52,262 bases of DNA from Anaerococcus sp. (GCA_022780515.1 JALEUV010000071.1:1-52262); one strand, 5' to 3'; shown: positions 32,082 to 40,631, numbered from the stretch's first letter. The notes: generated from the letters alone by a model not told the origin. A program made the numbers and translations.

Positions 32082-32793
32082 ATGCGAAAAACATCAAATT
32101 TCGAAAACGGCCTTATATGGTTTGGGGGCGGAGTATCCATAGCTGAAATAATCAGCGGAACTTATTTTGCCTCTATGGGCTTTGGAAATGCCCTGGCTGC
32201 CACTAATATCAGACTACACCAGGGAGGCTAAGGATAAGAAGGGTACATCCCTTACATCAGCTGTCGTCTACACCCTAGTTTCTATCTGGATGTATGTTAT
32301 AGGACTCGGCATGGCCCTCATTACAGAAGAAAGCGACATGGGACTAATTATGCTAAATTCAGGACTCGGTATCAGAGCCATCCTTATTATAATCCTATCA
32401 ACAGTAACAACTACCTTCCTAGATGCTTACTCTGCTGGTATCTCCTTCGAGTCCCTCACCAATAAGATAGCTGGCAAAAATGTAGCCCTAGTCGTTACCA
32501 TAATAGGAATAGTGGGAGCTATGCTCTTTCCAATGGATGACATCACAGACTTCCTCTACTTTATTGGATCAGTCTTTGCCCCAATGGTCGCTGTCCAAAT
32601 AATAGACTTCTTTATCCTAGGCAAGAGAAATATAGACAATGCCTTCCACAGCAAAAACCTCATAGTCTGGCTAGTAGGTTTTGTAACCTATAGGATATTT
32701 TTAAAACTAGACCTAATCCTAGGATCAACTATTTCTTGTATCATAGTAGTTGTACTAGTTAAGGTCTTGACCGAGAAAATTTTACAAAAATAA
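32082..32793 (+). pseudogene. cytX: cytX hydroxymethylpyrimidine transporter, internally deleted
   Basis: AGGAGGAG precedes an ATG at 32082 that opens the expected CytX N terminus (MRKTSNFENGLIWFGGG, then SIAEIISGTYFASMGFGNAL), but this frame stops at 32229-32231 after 49 codons. In another frame, from about 32193, the protein resumes with WLPLISDYTREAKDKKGTSL and about 200 further residues with six helices, the second half of the permease. The central part, roughly 150 residues of a protein of about 400, is missing. The joint lies at CTGGCTGCC (32193-32201), which encodes ALAA in the first frame and WLP in the second. The thiamine-precursor transporter (nucleobase:cation symporter family) should be non-functional. 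It remains under a TPP riboswitch. Confidence 0.88.
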
Positions 32794-32794
32794 A

Positions 32795-32820
32795 GGGAGA
32801 TTTAGAAGTCTCCCCTTTTT
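32795..32820 (+). terminator. Terminator after cytX remnant
   Basis: GGGAGA (32795-32800) pairs with TCTCCC (32809-32814) and TTTTT follows. The stem overlaps the stop codon of the convergent HAD gene. Confidence 0.8.
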
Positions 32821-33497
32821 AATCTTTTTATTAAGTTACTTATGTTTTTTACTCTAAAGTTTACAGCCCCCAAGACCTCCTCTTCTCTTACATAGTCAAG
32901 GGTAAAGGAAAGAGGTGTAGCTTTTAGGAAGCTTATATCGTTAAAGTCATCTCCTATTGCTATTATGTCATCCTGGTAGGAGTAATATTTTTTGATAAGG
33001 TCGATGCCTCTTTGTTTATTTACTTCTAGACTAGTTATGTCGTAGACTCTTTTTGACCTGTGGTAGGAGAAGTCGTATTTTGGATTAAAATCAATTTTTT
33101 CTTCTGTGTAGATGGCTAGGCTTATAATCTCCTCGCCATCGTTTACATCACTGATAGAGCCCGCCTTCCTATCTTGGTCAGTGAAGATATTTATTTCATA
33201 GGAATGATGCTTACTTATAAAGTCCCTTACCTTATCCTTATCCATAGGGGCCCTATAAATCTTAGTCAAGGTCTTATTTTGTCTTGCCAGTATCTCTCCC
33301 CCATTATTTGCTATTATAAAATCAGGGGCAAGTTTATTTTCTATAAGGGGTCTTAGGGAAAAATATGCTCTTCCAGTTACTATGCCAAAAACATGACCTT
33401 CCTCTTGAAAGTCCCCTATGGCCCTCCTATCTTCTTCGCTTATAGTTTCATTTATATAGATTGTCCCATCAAAGTCTGCTGCTAATAGCCTAATCAA
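32802..33497 (-). CDS. Cof-type HAD-superfamily phosphatase
   Basis: The 231-residue HAD IIB hydrolase has motif I LLAADFDGTIY (D8 nucleophile, D10), motif II GIVTGRAYF near residue 40, a cap domain with NNGGEIL and the C-terminal motif IAIGDDFNDISFL near 196. Such enzymes dephosphorylate sugar phosphates, FMN or PLP; the substrate cannot be read from sequence. It overlaps the dCMP deaminase gene by four bases (ATGA), so the two are co-translated, which hints at a nucleotide or sugar-phosphate substrate. It shares a bidirectional terminator stem with the cytX remnant. Confidence 0.9.
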   Translation of the reverse strand: MIRLLAADFDGTIYINETISEEDRRAIGDFQEEGHVFGIVTGRAYFSLRPLIENKLAPDFIIANNGGEILARQNKTLTKIYRAPMDKDKVRDFISKHHSYEINIFTDQDRKAGSISDVNDGEEIISLAIYTEEKIDFNPKYDFSYHRSKRVYDITSLEVNKQRGIDLIKKYYSYQDDIIAIGDDFNDISFLKATPLSFTLDYVREEEVLGAVNFRVKNISNLIKRLKRGDF

Positions 33498-33937
33498 AGC
33501 TCATCCACCTCGATTTTCTCATAGGGAATATTATTTCTATCTAGAAGCTTAAGGGCGTAGTCATCTACCCTGTAGGCTTCATTGTAGTAAATCTTCCTAA
33601 TACCTGCTTGGATAAGGGCCTTGGTACAGTTTAGGCAAGGAAAATGGGTTACATAGCATATACATTCATTTACCTTAATCCCCTCCTTAGCGCAATACAA
33701 AAGTGCATTCATCTCAGCGTGGATTGTAGCTATGCAGTGGCCATCTCTCATAGTATGGCCCACCTCGTCACAATGAGGATTCCCCTTGATTGATCCATTG
33801 TAGCCAGTTGATACTATCCTATTTTCTTCATTTACTAGAACGCAACCCACATAGGCCCTATCACAAGTGCCTCGCATGGCCACGTTTTTGGCAAGCTTCA
33901 TAAAATATTCTTGCCAACTTAACCTATCTTTTGCCAT
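33494..33937 (-). CDS. dCMP deaminase / ComEB-like deoxycytidylate deaminase
   Basis: The 147-residue zinc deaminase has RGTCDRAYVGCVLVNEENRI near residue 20, the catalytic HAEMNALLYC near 73 and the zinc ligands PCLNCTKALIQAGI near 103. These match dCMP deaminases, which make dUMP for dTMP synthesis. The start is supported by GGGAGG six bases before the ATG. It lies 11 bases after the ABC permease stop and overlaps the HAD gene, so it is probably the fourth gene of the transcript beginning at the GntR regulator, or is expressed from a promoter inside it. Confidence 0.93.
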   Translation of the reverse strand: MAKDRLSWQEYFMKLAKNVAMRGTCDRAYVGCVLVNEENRIVSTGYNGSIKGNPHCDEVGHTMRDGHCIATIHAEMNALLYCAKEGIKVNECICYVTHFPCLNCTKALIQAGIRKIYYNEAYRVDDYALKLLDRNNIPYEKIEVDEL

Positions 33938-33948
33938 AGATAACCTCC

Positions 33949-35187
33949 CTAGAACTTAAGTTTAATCTTAAAGATGATGTCAAAGAACTTGTAGGAGAAT
34001 AACAAGCAAATTGCAAATAAGATAATCCCTACTACAGGGTGAACTTCCATAAATACTGATAGGGTTATGGATGTCACCATATTAGCTAGTGTTAAGACTC
34101 CAAAGAACTTGCACACCATAGCTATAGGCTTAGATATAACCATATAACCTGACCTTTCTGCTATAAATTTCTTCGATGTAAAGTAAGCTATAGCAAAGAC
34201 TATTAGACTTACTAGCAAGAATGCTAGGATTGAATTAATATTATCTTGTCTTAAATTAGAAAGGGATAATACAGTCGCAGGAAAACTATCTAGCCCTCTA
34301 ATAAAGTCATTATATTTCATATCTATATCAGCACATATTCTTAAACTAAATATAGATAAGAAGGTTACTATATTGAAGTTTATTAGATGGATTCCTGTAA
34401 AGGCCATAAAACCAAGTCCTATGTGGCCTAGGAAATTTCCTGCAATAAATCCTAGAGAAGTTGTTATTATACTTGTTGCTAAGAGGATCAAGATATCCCT
34501 CACTATCTGGTTTATTAGACTTGTATAGTCCAAGATAGTGCCAAAGGCTGAGCTTTTTAAGGCAAAAGTTACAAAGATTAAATTGAGCACATAGACAAAT
34601 AGTGAAAGTAAGAAGGTAAAGACAACCTTCATTGCCAAATCTTCTCTCTTATTCCAAGGTAGCATCCTAGTAAATTCATAGATTGGCATGGATTGCTCTA
34701 GAGATGTTATTATTATGGAAAATATAATTATAAATACCATAATAGGCCCCAAGAGATTTTCATAGTAGGAAGTTGGATTAAGGCCCTTCTCATTGAACTT
34801 CTCTATGAAGTATTGATAGGAATTGTAGGTCAAGTTCTGACCATCATGGCCTGTATTGTTGATTCTCTCATAATAATAAGTAGCCTCAGCATCACTTACA
34901 CTTTCCAATTCCTTGCCTGACATGAGCTTATACTTATCCTTAAACTTAAAGGCTACTACCCTAGTTTCCTTAATCAGATCATCATTAATGACGATATCCT
35001 CACCAAAGCTATCCTTTTCTATGTCTTCTTTCATTTCATTTATGTTATTGATAAAAGTCTGGTATTCAGATTTTAAAGTATTTCTTGATCCAAAACTTAA
35101 AACTATTACCAAAAATATTAATGCTGGAATCAAAAGCAGATAAAATCTCTTAATAATAAAAATTGAAAGATCCTTAAATTTCCTCAT
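33949..35187 (-). CDS. ABC transporter permease of the GntR-linked operon
   Basis: The 412-residue membrane protein has one helix near residues 13-30, an extracellular domain of about 100 residues (SEYQTFINNINEMKEDI onward) and then a block of five to seven helices. It is encoded directly after its ATPase with a 14-base overlap. The YtrA-type GntR regulator at the head of the operon is the usual partner of such ABC pairs, which respond to envelope stress or cell-wall antibiotics in other Firmicutes. No named permease family was recognised, and the transported molecule is unknown. Confidence 0.82.
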   Translation of the reverse strand: MRKFKDLSIFIIKRFYLLLIPALIFLVIVLSFGSRNTLKSEYQTFINNINEMKEDIEKDSFGEDIVINDDLIKETRVVAFKFKDKYKLMSGKELESVSDAEATYYYERINNTGHDGQNLTYNSYQYFIEKFNEKGLNPTSYYENLLGPIMVFIIIFSIIITSLEQSMPIYEFTRMLPWNKREDLAMKVVFTFLLSLFVYVLNLIFVTFALKSSAFGTILDYTSLINQIVRDILILLATSIITTSLGFIAGNFLGHIGLGFMAFTGIHLINFNIVTFLSIFSLRICADIDMKYNDFIRGLDSFPATVLSLSNLRQDNINSILAFLLVSLIVFAIAYFTSKKFIAERSGYMVISKPIAMVCKFFGVLTLANMVTSITLSVFMEVHPVVGIILFAICLLFSYKFFDIIFKIKLKF

Positions 35188-36052
35188 CGTTTATTCCTCC
35201 AGCTTCAAGATAGAAATAATCTTCTACCTTAGGATTTAATATATCATATTGGACAACATCATCCCTATTCAAAAACCTAGATAGCTTTCTCTCATCTATA
35301 TTGATAAGGACTGTTGCAACCCTACCTATCTTGTTGACTACTATAGTTTGGTCGAGAAACTCCCTAGGGATTTCTTCCTTGAAGACTACTTGGGCCTTAT
35401 GAAGCTGATTAATTTCCCTATTTGATGTATCTATTAAATTACCAGCTAGGCTTAGGTAGTAGATGTTATCTGCTATACCAGAGAGCTTGTCTATTTGGTG
35501 GGATGATGCAAATATGGCCCTTCCTTGGTCCTTGGCATCTATTAGATATGCCAAAATCTTCTCGCTATTTAAAATGTCCATCCCATCTAGGATCTCATCA
35601 ATTAAAAGAATGTCAGCATTACTCGCAAGGATTGTAATAAGCCCCAGGATATTTTTTTCTCCCTTAGAAAAATTTCTAATATTTTGATTAGGGTCTATCT
35701 TATTTTTATTTAGCTCAGTAAAAAAGAAGTCTATATCAAAGTCCTTATAAGTAACCTTATAAAAATCAGGAATAACCCTAGCCCTATAGTAATTAAAATA
35801 CTCAAACCTATCAGGCAAAAAAGCGATCTTTGAAATCAAGGCCTTATCATCCTTTAGACTTACACCATCTATTGTAAAATCCCCCTCGTCTATGTCATAT
35901 ATGCCAGACATGCACTTAAACAAGGTGGTCTTACCTGATCCATTCCTTCCAACAAGTCCTGTTATAAGGCCCTTCTCTAGGTCAAGGGAAATCTTATCAA
36001 GGACCCTTCTATCTTCAAAAGATTTAACCAAATTATTAACCCTTATTTTCAT
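35174..36052 (-). CDS. ABC transporter ATP-binding protein of the GntR-linked operon
   Basis: The 292-residue ATPase has Walker A GLVGRNGSGKTTLF near residue 33, a divergent signature NFSKGEKNILGL near 138, Walker B ADILLIDEILDGMD near 155 with the catalytic glutamate, and the switch histidine in FASSHQ near 188. About 80 residues follow the nucleotide-binding domain, a regulatory tail seen in YtrB-type ATPases. It overlaps the GntR gene by 17 bases and the permease by 14, showing one co-translated unit. Confidence 0.9.
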   Translation of the reverse strand: MKIRVNNLVKSFEDRRVLDKISLDLEKGLITGLVGRNGSGKTTLFKCMSGIYDIDEGDFTIDGVSLKDDKALISKIAFLPDRFEYFNYYRARVIPDFYKVTYKDFDIDFFFTELNKNKIDPNQNIRNFSKGEKNILGLITILASNADILLIDEILDGMDILNSEKILAYLIDAKDQGRAIFASSHQIDKLSGIADNIYYLSLAGNLIDTSNREINQLHKAQVVFKEEIPREFLDQTIVVNKIGRVATVLINIDERKLSRFLNRDDVVQYDILNPKVEDYFYLEAGGINDEEI

Positions 36053-36416
36053 CGATCATCCTTTCACTTCTACTAAACAAGTCACAAAGCTCATCCTTGC
36101 TATAGCCCAAGAAAATAGCCTGTTTAAAATCCTCTATGAGATTTTTTTCAAACTTCCCCTTATCATTGACAATCTTGCCCTTATCAATTTTTATAAAAGT
36201 CCCAACTCCTGGTCTCGTTTCAATCAGACCTACCCTGTCAAGTTCTTTGAAGGCCTTAGAGACTGTCGTCTGATTTATAGTAAGAATTTTGGCAAGTTCT
36301 CTAACAGAAGGGAACTTGTCCCCTTCCTTCAAGATACCTGCTGCTAGAAGGCTCTTAGTTTGTTCAACGATCTGCATATATAAGGGAGTATCCGAATTGT
36401 AATTTAAATCAAACAT
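36036..36416 (-). CDS. GntR-family (YtrA subfamily) regulator
   Basis: The 126-residue protein has the short YtrA layout. It starts MFDLNYNSDTPLYMQIVEQ, then has the winged helix with FPSVRELAKILTINQTTVSK and ELDRVGLIETRPGVGTFI, and a short C-terminal helical tail instead of a ligand domain. An upstream in-frame start at 36449 exists, but GGAGG five bases before the ATG at 36416 decides for the shorter form. It probably represses its own operon through the palindrome at 36430-36447, which lies between the promoter and the start codon. Confidence 0.88.
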   Translation of the reverse strand: MFDLNYNSDTPLYMQIVEQTKSLLAAGILKEGDKFPSVRELAKILTINQTTVSKAFKELDRVGLIETRPGVGTFIKIDKGKIVNDKGKFEKNLIEDFKQAIFLGYSKDELCDLFSRSERMIDENKG

Positions 36417-36429
36417 ATACCCCTCCATT

Positions 36430-36447
36430 GGTGTTATGCGTATCACC
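36430..36447. promoter_or_regulatory. Putative GntR operator
   Basis: GGTGTTATGCGTATCACC is an imperfect palindrome (outer GGTG/CACC arms, seven of nine pairs matched). It overlaps the expected transcription start region of the operon, the position of a repressor site. Confidence 0.6.
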
Positions 36448-36460
36448 ATACACTACTATT

Positions 36461-36489
36461 ATTATAGCCAGTTTTAATTAAGATTTCAA
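36461..36489 (-). promoter_or_regulatory. Promoter of the GntR-ABC operon
   Basis: On the reverse strand TTGAAA (36489-36484), 17 bases, TATAAT (36466-36461). Confidence 0.8.
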
Positions 36490-36670
36490 GAAATAAGTTA
36501 ACAATTTACCTCCCTATAAAAAATTTAATAAGAATTAAACATACTTCATATGAAATTTATAAATTAATGTTTTACTATTTTAATAATAATGAAAACTTTA
36601 AATATTATTGTTATTTAAACTACAATATCTAAAATTATTAGCTATGTTTTTTTATTTATTTTTTTATATA

Positions 36671-36679
36671 TGTTATAAT
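36671..36679 (+). promoter_or_regulatory. Extended -10 promoter of the nqr operon
   Basis: TGTTATAAT (36671-36679) is a perfect extended -10. The -35 region (TTTATT) is weak. Transcription would begin about 15 bases before the nqrB start, leaving room for just the Shine-Dalgarno. The rest of 36490-36670 is AT-rich with nothing recognised. Confidence 0.65.
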
Positions 36680-36700
36680 ATATGTGATGGAGGTGAAAAT

Positions 36701-37663
36701 ATGGCTTTAAAAAATCTATTTTTAAAACAAAAAATGATGAGAACAGTTTTGTTCGCCCTTATTCCGATTATGATATTTTCAATTCTTAATTTCGGCTGGC
36801 GTGTCCTATGTCTTTATATTTTTAACATAGCTATCGCATGCCTAGTGGAATATCTATCTCAAGCTAAGTTATACAAAAATAAAAAAATCTCAGAAGCAGC
36901 TATAGTATCTGCGATTTTATATACTATGACTTTGCCAGCTAGTATTCCCTTCTGGATATCAGCAGTAGGAATTATCTTTGCAATGTTTTTCGGCAAGGCT
37001 GTTTTCGGCGGTTTTGGTAAAAACGTATTTAACCCAGCCCTAGTTGGTAGAGTTTTTATTTATGTTAACTTCCCACAACCACTAACTATTAGCTGGAACC
37101 AAAATTCTTTCCCAGCTATTTCTAATTGGTTAACTCCTGTAATTGATGATGTGTCTATGGCAACACCAATGCTAATGTTTAAAAACGGAAATCAACTTGC
37201 TAGCATTTCTGATTTATTCTTTGGTTTAGTGCCAGGATCTATTGGTGAAACTTGTAAATTATTAATTATCCTTGGTGGTATTTATTTAATCGTTAAGAAA
37301 GTTGCATCATGGGAGATTATGGCTGCATCACTTATTGGATTTACAGGTTTGTCCCTAATCTTGAGAATGATGGGATTTGAAAGTGTTCTGCCACCACTTT
37401 ATGGTATCCTATCAGGTGGATTCTTGTTTGGTAGTGTATTTATGGCAACAGATCCTATCTCTGCACCTAAGACTAAGATAGCTAAGTGGTGCTACGGAAT
37501 TATCATAGGTGTGGTTACTGTAATTATCAGAGGCTTTGCCCTATTCTCAGGTGGTATGATGTTTGCAATCCTTATAGGCAACACTTTTGGACCTATAATC
37601 GATTATGCAGTAAGAAAGAGTCAACAAGCTAAAAAAGCAAAACAAAAGGAGATGGCAGCATGA
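36701..37663 (+). CDS. nqrB: NqrB/RnfD-like membrane subunit
   Basis: The 320-residue protein has about ten membrane helices. The covalent-FMN threonine is T155 in VSMATPML; FNPALVGRVFIY and FMATDPISAP are the usual NqrB/RnfD loops. It lacks the N-terminal cytoplasmic extension of Vibrio NqrB (about 410 residues), so it is RnfD-sized, although the downstream genes are Nqr-type. An in-frame start at 36608 was rejected because GGAGG lies eight bases before the ATG at 36701. It is the first gene of the operon; no nqrA or rnfC precedes it. It overlaps nqrC by four bases. Confidence 0.88.
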   Translation: MALKNLFLKQKMMRTVLFALIPIMIFSILNFGWRVLCLYIFNIAIACLVEYLSQAKLYKNKKISEAAIVSAILYTMTLPASIPFWISAVGIIFAMFFGKAVFGGFGKNVFNPALVGRVFIYVNFPQPLTISWNQNSFPAISNWLTPVIDDVSMATPMLMFKNGNQLASISDLFFGLVPGSIGETCKLLIILGGIYLIVKKVASWEIMAASLIGFTGLSLILRMMGFESVLPPLYGILSGGFLFGSVFMATDPISAPKTKIAKWCYGIIIGVVTVIIRGFALFSGGMMFAILIGNTFGPIIDYAVRKSQQAKKAKQKEMAA

Positions 37664-38268
37664 GTAAGAAAAAATCAATGGTAAAACCTGTTATCTTTAT
37701 GATTATATTGTCCGTAATCTTGACTTTTATTTTAGCTTTTGTAAATGAAATCACTAGCCCAAAGATATCAGAAAATACAGAGCTTGCCCTAATGGAAAAG
37801 ATCCTATATGTTTTTGATATCGACTATGAAGCAAATGACCCTGAATCTATAAAGGCTACCTTCAACGAAAATGTAGAAGAAGACGAATACGATGGTAAGC
37901 CATTGTTTGTCTATAAGCCAAGTGGTGACGTTGAGGGATATGCTGTTCAAGTTAACGGACCAGGTCTTTGGGGATCTATCTCAGGTTATGTAGGAGTCAG
38001 TGCTGACTTTAATAGCCTCCTTGGTATTTCCTTTACAGAACAAGATGAAACACCAGGACTAGGTGGTCGTATCGAAGAGGAAGAGTACAAGATCCAATAT
38101 AGGGGTCTTGATATAGAAGGAAAGGATAGCGACTTTGTTATCAACAAGCCTGCCCCAGGTGGCAATATCGATGCCATATCAGGTGCTACTCAAACCTCAA
38201 CCTTTGTTGTCGACTTAGTAAATAAGGATCTTCAAAGTTTCATAGAAGATATGGGAGGAAATAAGTAA
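37660..38268 (+). CDS. nqrC: NqrC/RnfG-like FMN-binding subunit
   Basis: The 202-residue protein has one N-terminal helix (residues 9-28) and a large extracytoplasmic FMN-binding domain. DETPGLGGRIEE lies near residue 129. DAISGATQTS near 171-180 is the flavinylation motif with T177 as the FMN attachment site, a job done by ApbE, which is not in this window. It passes electrons between the flavins of the sodium-pumping complex. It overlaps nqrB (ATGA) and nqrD (TAATG). Confidence 0.92.
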   Translation: MSKKKSMVKPVIFMIILSVILTFILAFVNEITSPKISENTELALMEKILYVFDIDYEANDPESIKATFNENVEEDEYDGKPLFVYKPSGDVEGYAVQVNGPGLWGSISGYVGVSADFNSLLGISFTEQDETPGLGGRIEEEEYKIQYRGLDIEGKDSDFVINKPAPGGNIDAISGATQTSTFVVDLVNKDLQSFIEDMGGNK

Positions 38269-38876
38269 TGAAGAAATACAAAGAAATTCTAAAAAATGGA
38301 ATACTCCACGACAATCCCGTATTAGTACAAGTAATAGGAATTTGTTCTGCCCTAGCAGTTACAAACCTTGCCCTAAACTCATTGATAATGGGCCTTGCCC
38401 TTACTTTTACTACAGCCCTATCATCTTTTATAATCTCATTAATAAAGGATGTAACTCCTAAGCACATTAGGATGGTTGTTCAAGTATTTGTAATATCATT
38501 CTTCGTAATCTTGGTAGATATCTTCCTCAAGGCCTACATGCCAGAAATGAGCAAGACACTTGGACCTTATGTAGGACTTATCATTACCAACTGTATTATC
38601 ATGGGTAGGGCTGAAGCCTTTGCTATATCAAATCCACCAGTAGATTCTCTAGTAGATGGATTTGCAGCAGGTATTGGTTATACTCTAGTTTTATTGGCAG
38701 TAGCAATCATTCGTGAAATACTAGGATTCGGTGCAGTGTTTGGTATACAAATCCTACCAGATAGCCGGACACCTCGGATCTTGATGGTAATGCCACCAGG
38801 AGCCTTCTTCATCCTACCTATTATAATGTGGGTTGCTTATAATTTAATGAATAAAAAGAAAGGAGCTAAAAACTAA
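38268..38876 (+). CDS. nqrD: NqrD-like membrane subunit
   Basis: The 202-residue protein has six membrane helices. GICSALAVTNLALNS and YVGLIITNCIIMGRAEAFA match NqrD more closely than RnfE (which has 'PLIVTNCIVVGRAEAFA'). The two cysteines C26 and C109 sit at the half-helix positions that hold the intramembrane iron centre together with NqrE. GGAGGAAATA before the ATG provides the ribosome binding site inside nqrC. The stop overlaps the nqrE start by one base. Confidence 0.93.
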   Translation: MKKYKEILKNGILHDNPVLVQVIGICSALAVTNLALNSLIMGLALTFTTALSSFIISLIKDVTPKHIRMVVQVFVISFFVILVDIFLKAYMPEMSKTLGPYVGLIITNCIIMGRAEAFAISNPPVDSLVDGFAAGIGYTLVLLAVAIIREILGFGAVFGIQILPDSRTPRILMVMPPGAFFILPIIMWVAYNLMNKKKGAKN

Positions 38877-39460
38877 TGACTATACATCCATTGGTAATAT
38901 TCTTTGCATCAATTTTTACGAGCAATATGATTTTCTCAAACTTCTTGGGAATGTGCTCCTTTATATCAGTTAGTAAAGAAGTTGAAACAGCAACAGGACT
39001 TGGAATAGCAGTAACTTTCGTACTTACAGTAACTACAATTTTGAACTATTTTGTTTACAAGCTCTTGATTTACTTTAACCTTGAGTATTTGAGATTTATA
39101 GTCTTCATCATTGTAATTGCGGCCTTCGTACAAGTGCTCGAAATGTTCCTAGAAAGATATATCGAAAATCTCTACTATGCCCTAGGAATCTTCCTCCCAC
39201 TTATAACTGTAAACTGTGCCATCCTTGGTGTATCACTATTTATGGTTATCAGAGAATACAACTTCCTACAAACAGTATTCTTCGGTATGGGTTCAGGTAT
39301 TGGTTGGGCTTTGGCTATAATTTCTATGGCAGGCATCAGAAGTCGTATCAACGAAAATATCCTACCTGAAGGACTTAGAGGAGCTCCAATCACACTAATA
39401 ATAACAGGAATCATGGCACTAGCCTTCATAGGATTCTCTGGTATAGTACAAATTTCTTAG
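38876..39460 (+). CDS. nqrE: NqrE-like membrane subunit
   Basis: The 194-residue protein has six membrane helices. SNFLGMCSFISVSKEVETA, LGIFLPLITVNCAILG and GIGWALAIISMAGIR correspond to NqrE. C27 and C114 complete the shared metal site with NqrD C26 and C109. It is a sister of NqrD with inverted membrane topology. AAGGAG precedes the ATG inside nqrD, and nqrF follows after eight bases. Confidence 0.94.
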   Translation: MTIHPLVIFFASIFTSNMIFSNFLGMCSFISVSKEVETATGLGIAVTFVLTVTTILNYFVYKLLIYFNLEYLRFIVFIIVIAAFVQVLEMFLERYIENLYYALGIFLPLITVNCAILGVSLFMVIREYNFLQTVFFGMGSGIGWALAIISMAGIRSRINENILPEGLRGAPITLIITGIMALAFIGFSGIVQIS

Positions 39461-39468
39461 GAGTTATT

Positions 39469-40584
39469 ATGGGTCAAATTTTAATAACAACTTTAGTAAT
39501 CACAGTAATCTCTGCAGTCCTCGCCATTATCTTAACTATAGCAGATAGGATAATGAATGACTATGGCGAAGTTACAATTACTATCAACGATGAGAAAAAC
39601 TTAAATGTAGATGGTGGATCAAGCCTCCTATCTTCCCTTACAAGTCAAAAGATCTTCATCCCATCAGCTTGTGGTGGTAAGGGATCATGTGGTTATTGTA
39701 AGGTAAAGGTCCTTGATGGTGCAGGCCCAGTCCTCGCAACCGAAAAACCTTGGCTATCAGAAGAAGAGCTTGCCAATAATACAAGACTTTCTTGCCAAAT
39801 CAAGGTTAAACAAGACCTAAAAATCGAAATTCCAGAAGAACTATTCAATGTAAAAGAGTTTGAAACAACCCTAGTTGAAAAGGAAATGGTAACAGATAGG
39901 ATAGCTAAAATTAGACTTGAACTACCTGAAGGTGAAAAAGTTTCATTCAAGCCTGGTCAATTTATGCAAATAAAAACCAAGCCTTACAAGGGTGGTAAGG
40001 ACTATGAAGGCTCTGATGAATCTGTTATAAGAGCCTACTCAATAGCATCATCTATCAAAGATGAAAACCACTTGGAGTTCTTGATTGGTTATACCAAGGG
40101 TATCTGTACAACCTATATCCACAAGGTATTAGAAGTAGGAGATAAGGTTGAAGTTACTGGTCCTTATGGTGATTTCTACTACAAGGATGATGATAGTGAC
40201 GAAATCCTACTAATCGCAGCAGGTACTGGTTTTGCACCAATTAGGTCAATCCTCTACCATATGAGGGATAATGACATCCAAAAACCTGCAAGGTTCTACT
40301 TCGGAGCCAGGACTCCAGACGACCTCTTCTTGGTTGATGAAATGAAGATGTTCGAAGAAGAATTAAACGACTACAAGTTCATGCCTACCCTATCAAGGGC
40401 TGATGATTACCCTGACTGGGCAGGAGACAGGGGAAGAGTTAATAAGTCTATCGATAAGTATGTAAAAGAAGATGTAAAATACTCAGCCTACCTCTGTGGT
40501 AGTCCTAAGATGATTGAAGGTATTGTTAAAGACCTCAAAGACAGAGCTGTTGGAGAAGATAAGATATTCTTTGATGAGTTCTAG
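39469..40584 (+). CDS. nqrF: NqrF-like NADH dehydrogenase subunit
   Basis: The 371-residue protein has an N-terminal membrane helix (residues 5-25) and a ferredoxin-like [2Fe-2S] domain with ligands C68, C74, C77 (SACGGKGSCGYCKVKV) and C109 (LSCQ). The FAD domain carries RAYSIASS near 185, and the NADH domain has GTGFAPIRSIL near 248 and LCGSPKMIE near 342. This is the NADH entry subunit of Na+-translocating NADH:quinone reductase; Rnf complexes have RnfB/RnfC instead. Its presence marks the operon as NQR-type. AGGAG precedes the ATG. A strong terminator follows. Confidence 0.95.
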   Translation: MGQILITTLVITVISAVLAIILTIADRIMNDYGEVTITINDEKNLNVDGGSSLLSSLTSQKIFIPSACGGKGSCGYCKVKVLDGAGPVLATEKPWLSEEELANNTRLSCQIKVKQDLKIEIPEELFNVKEFETTLVEKEMVTDRIAKIRLELPEGEKVSFKPGQFMQIKTKPYKGGKDYEGSDESVIRAYSIASSIKDENHLEFLIGYTKGICTTYIHKVLEVGDKVEVTGPYGDFYYKDDDSDEILLIAAGTGFAPIRSILYHMRDNDIQKPARFYFGARTPDDLFLVDEMKMFEEELNDYKFMPTLSRADDYPDWAGDRGRVNKSIDKYVKEDVKYSAYLCGSPKMIEGIVKDLKDRAVGEDKIFFDEF

Positions 40585-40597
40585 AAATATAAGATTA

Positions 40598-40631
40598 GTG
40601 CCAGGCCAAGTTGTGGCTTGGTACTTTTTTT
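40598..40631 (+). terminator. Terminator of the nqr operon
   Basis: GTGCCAGGCCA (40598-40608) pairs with TGGCTTGGTAC (40613-40623), with wobbles, followed by seven Ts. Confidence 0.88.

Noticed and set aside
32167-32793. Intact 208-residue transporter starting at TTG 32167
   Set aside because: The first residues are out-of-frame cytX sequence, there is no ribosome site, and the N-terminal half of the family is missing; it is the tail of a deleted gene.
36701-40584. Annotation of the membrane redox operon as a standard Rnf complex
   Set aside because: The last gene is NqrF with ferredoxin, FAD and NADH domains; RnfB and RnfC are absent, and the D and E subunits carry Nqr-type sequences.
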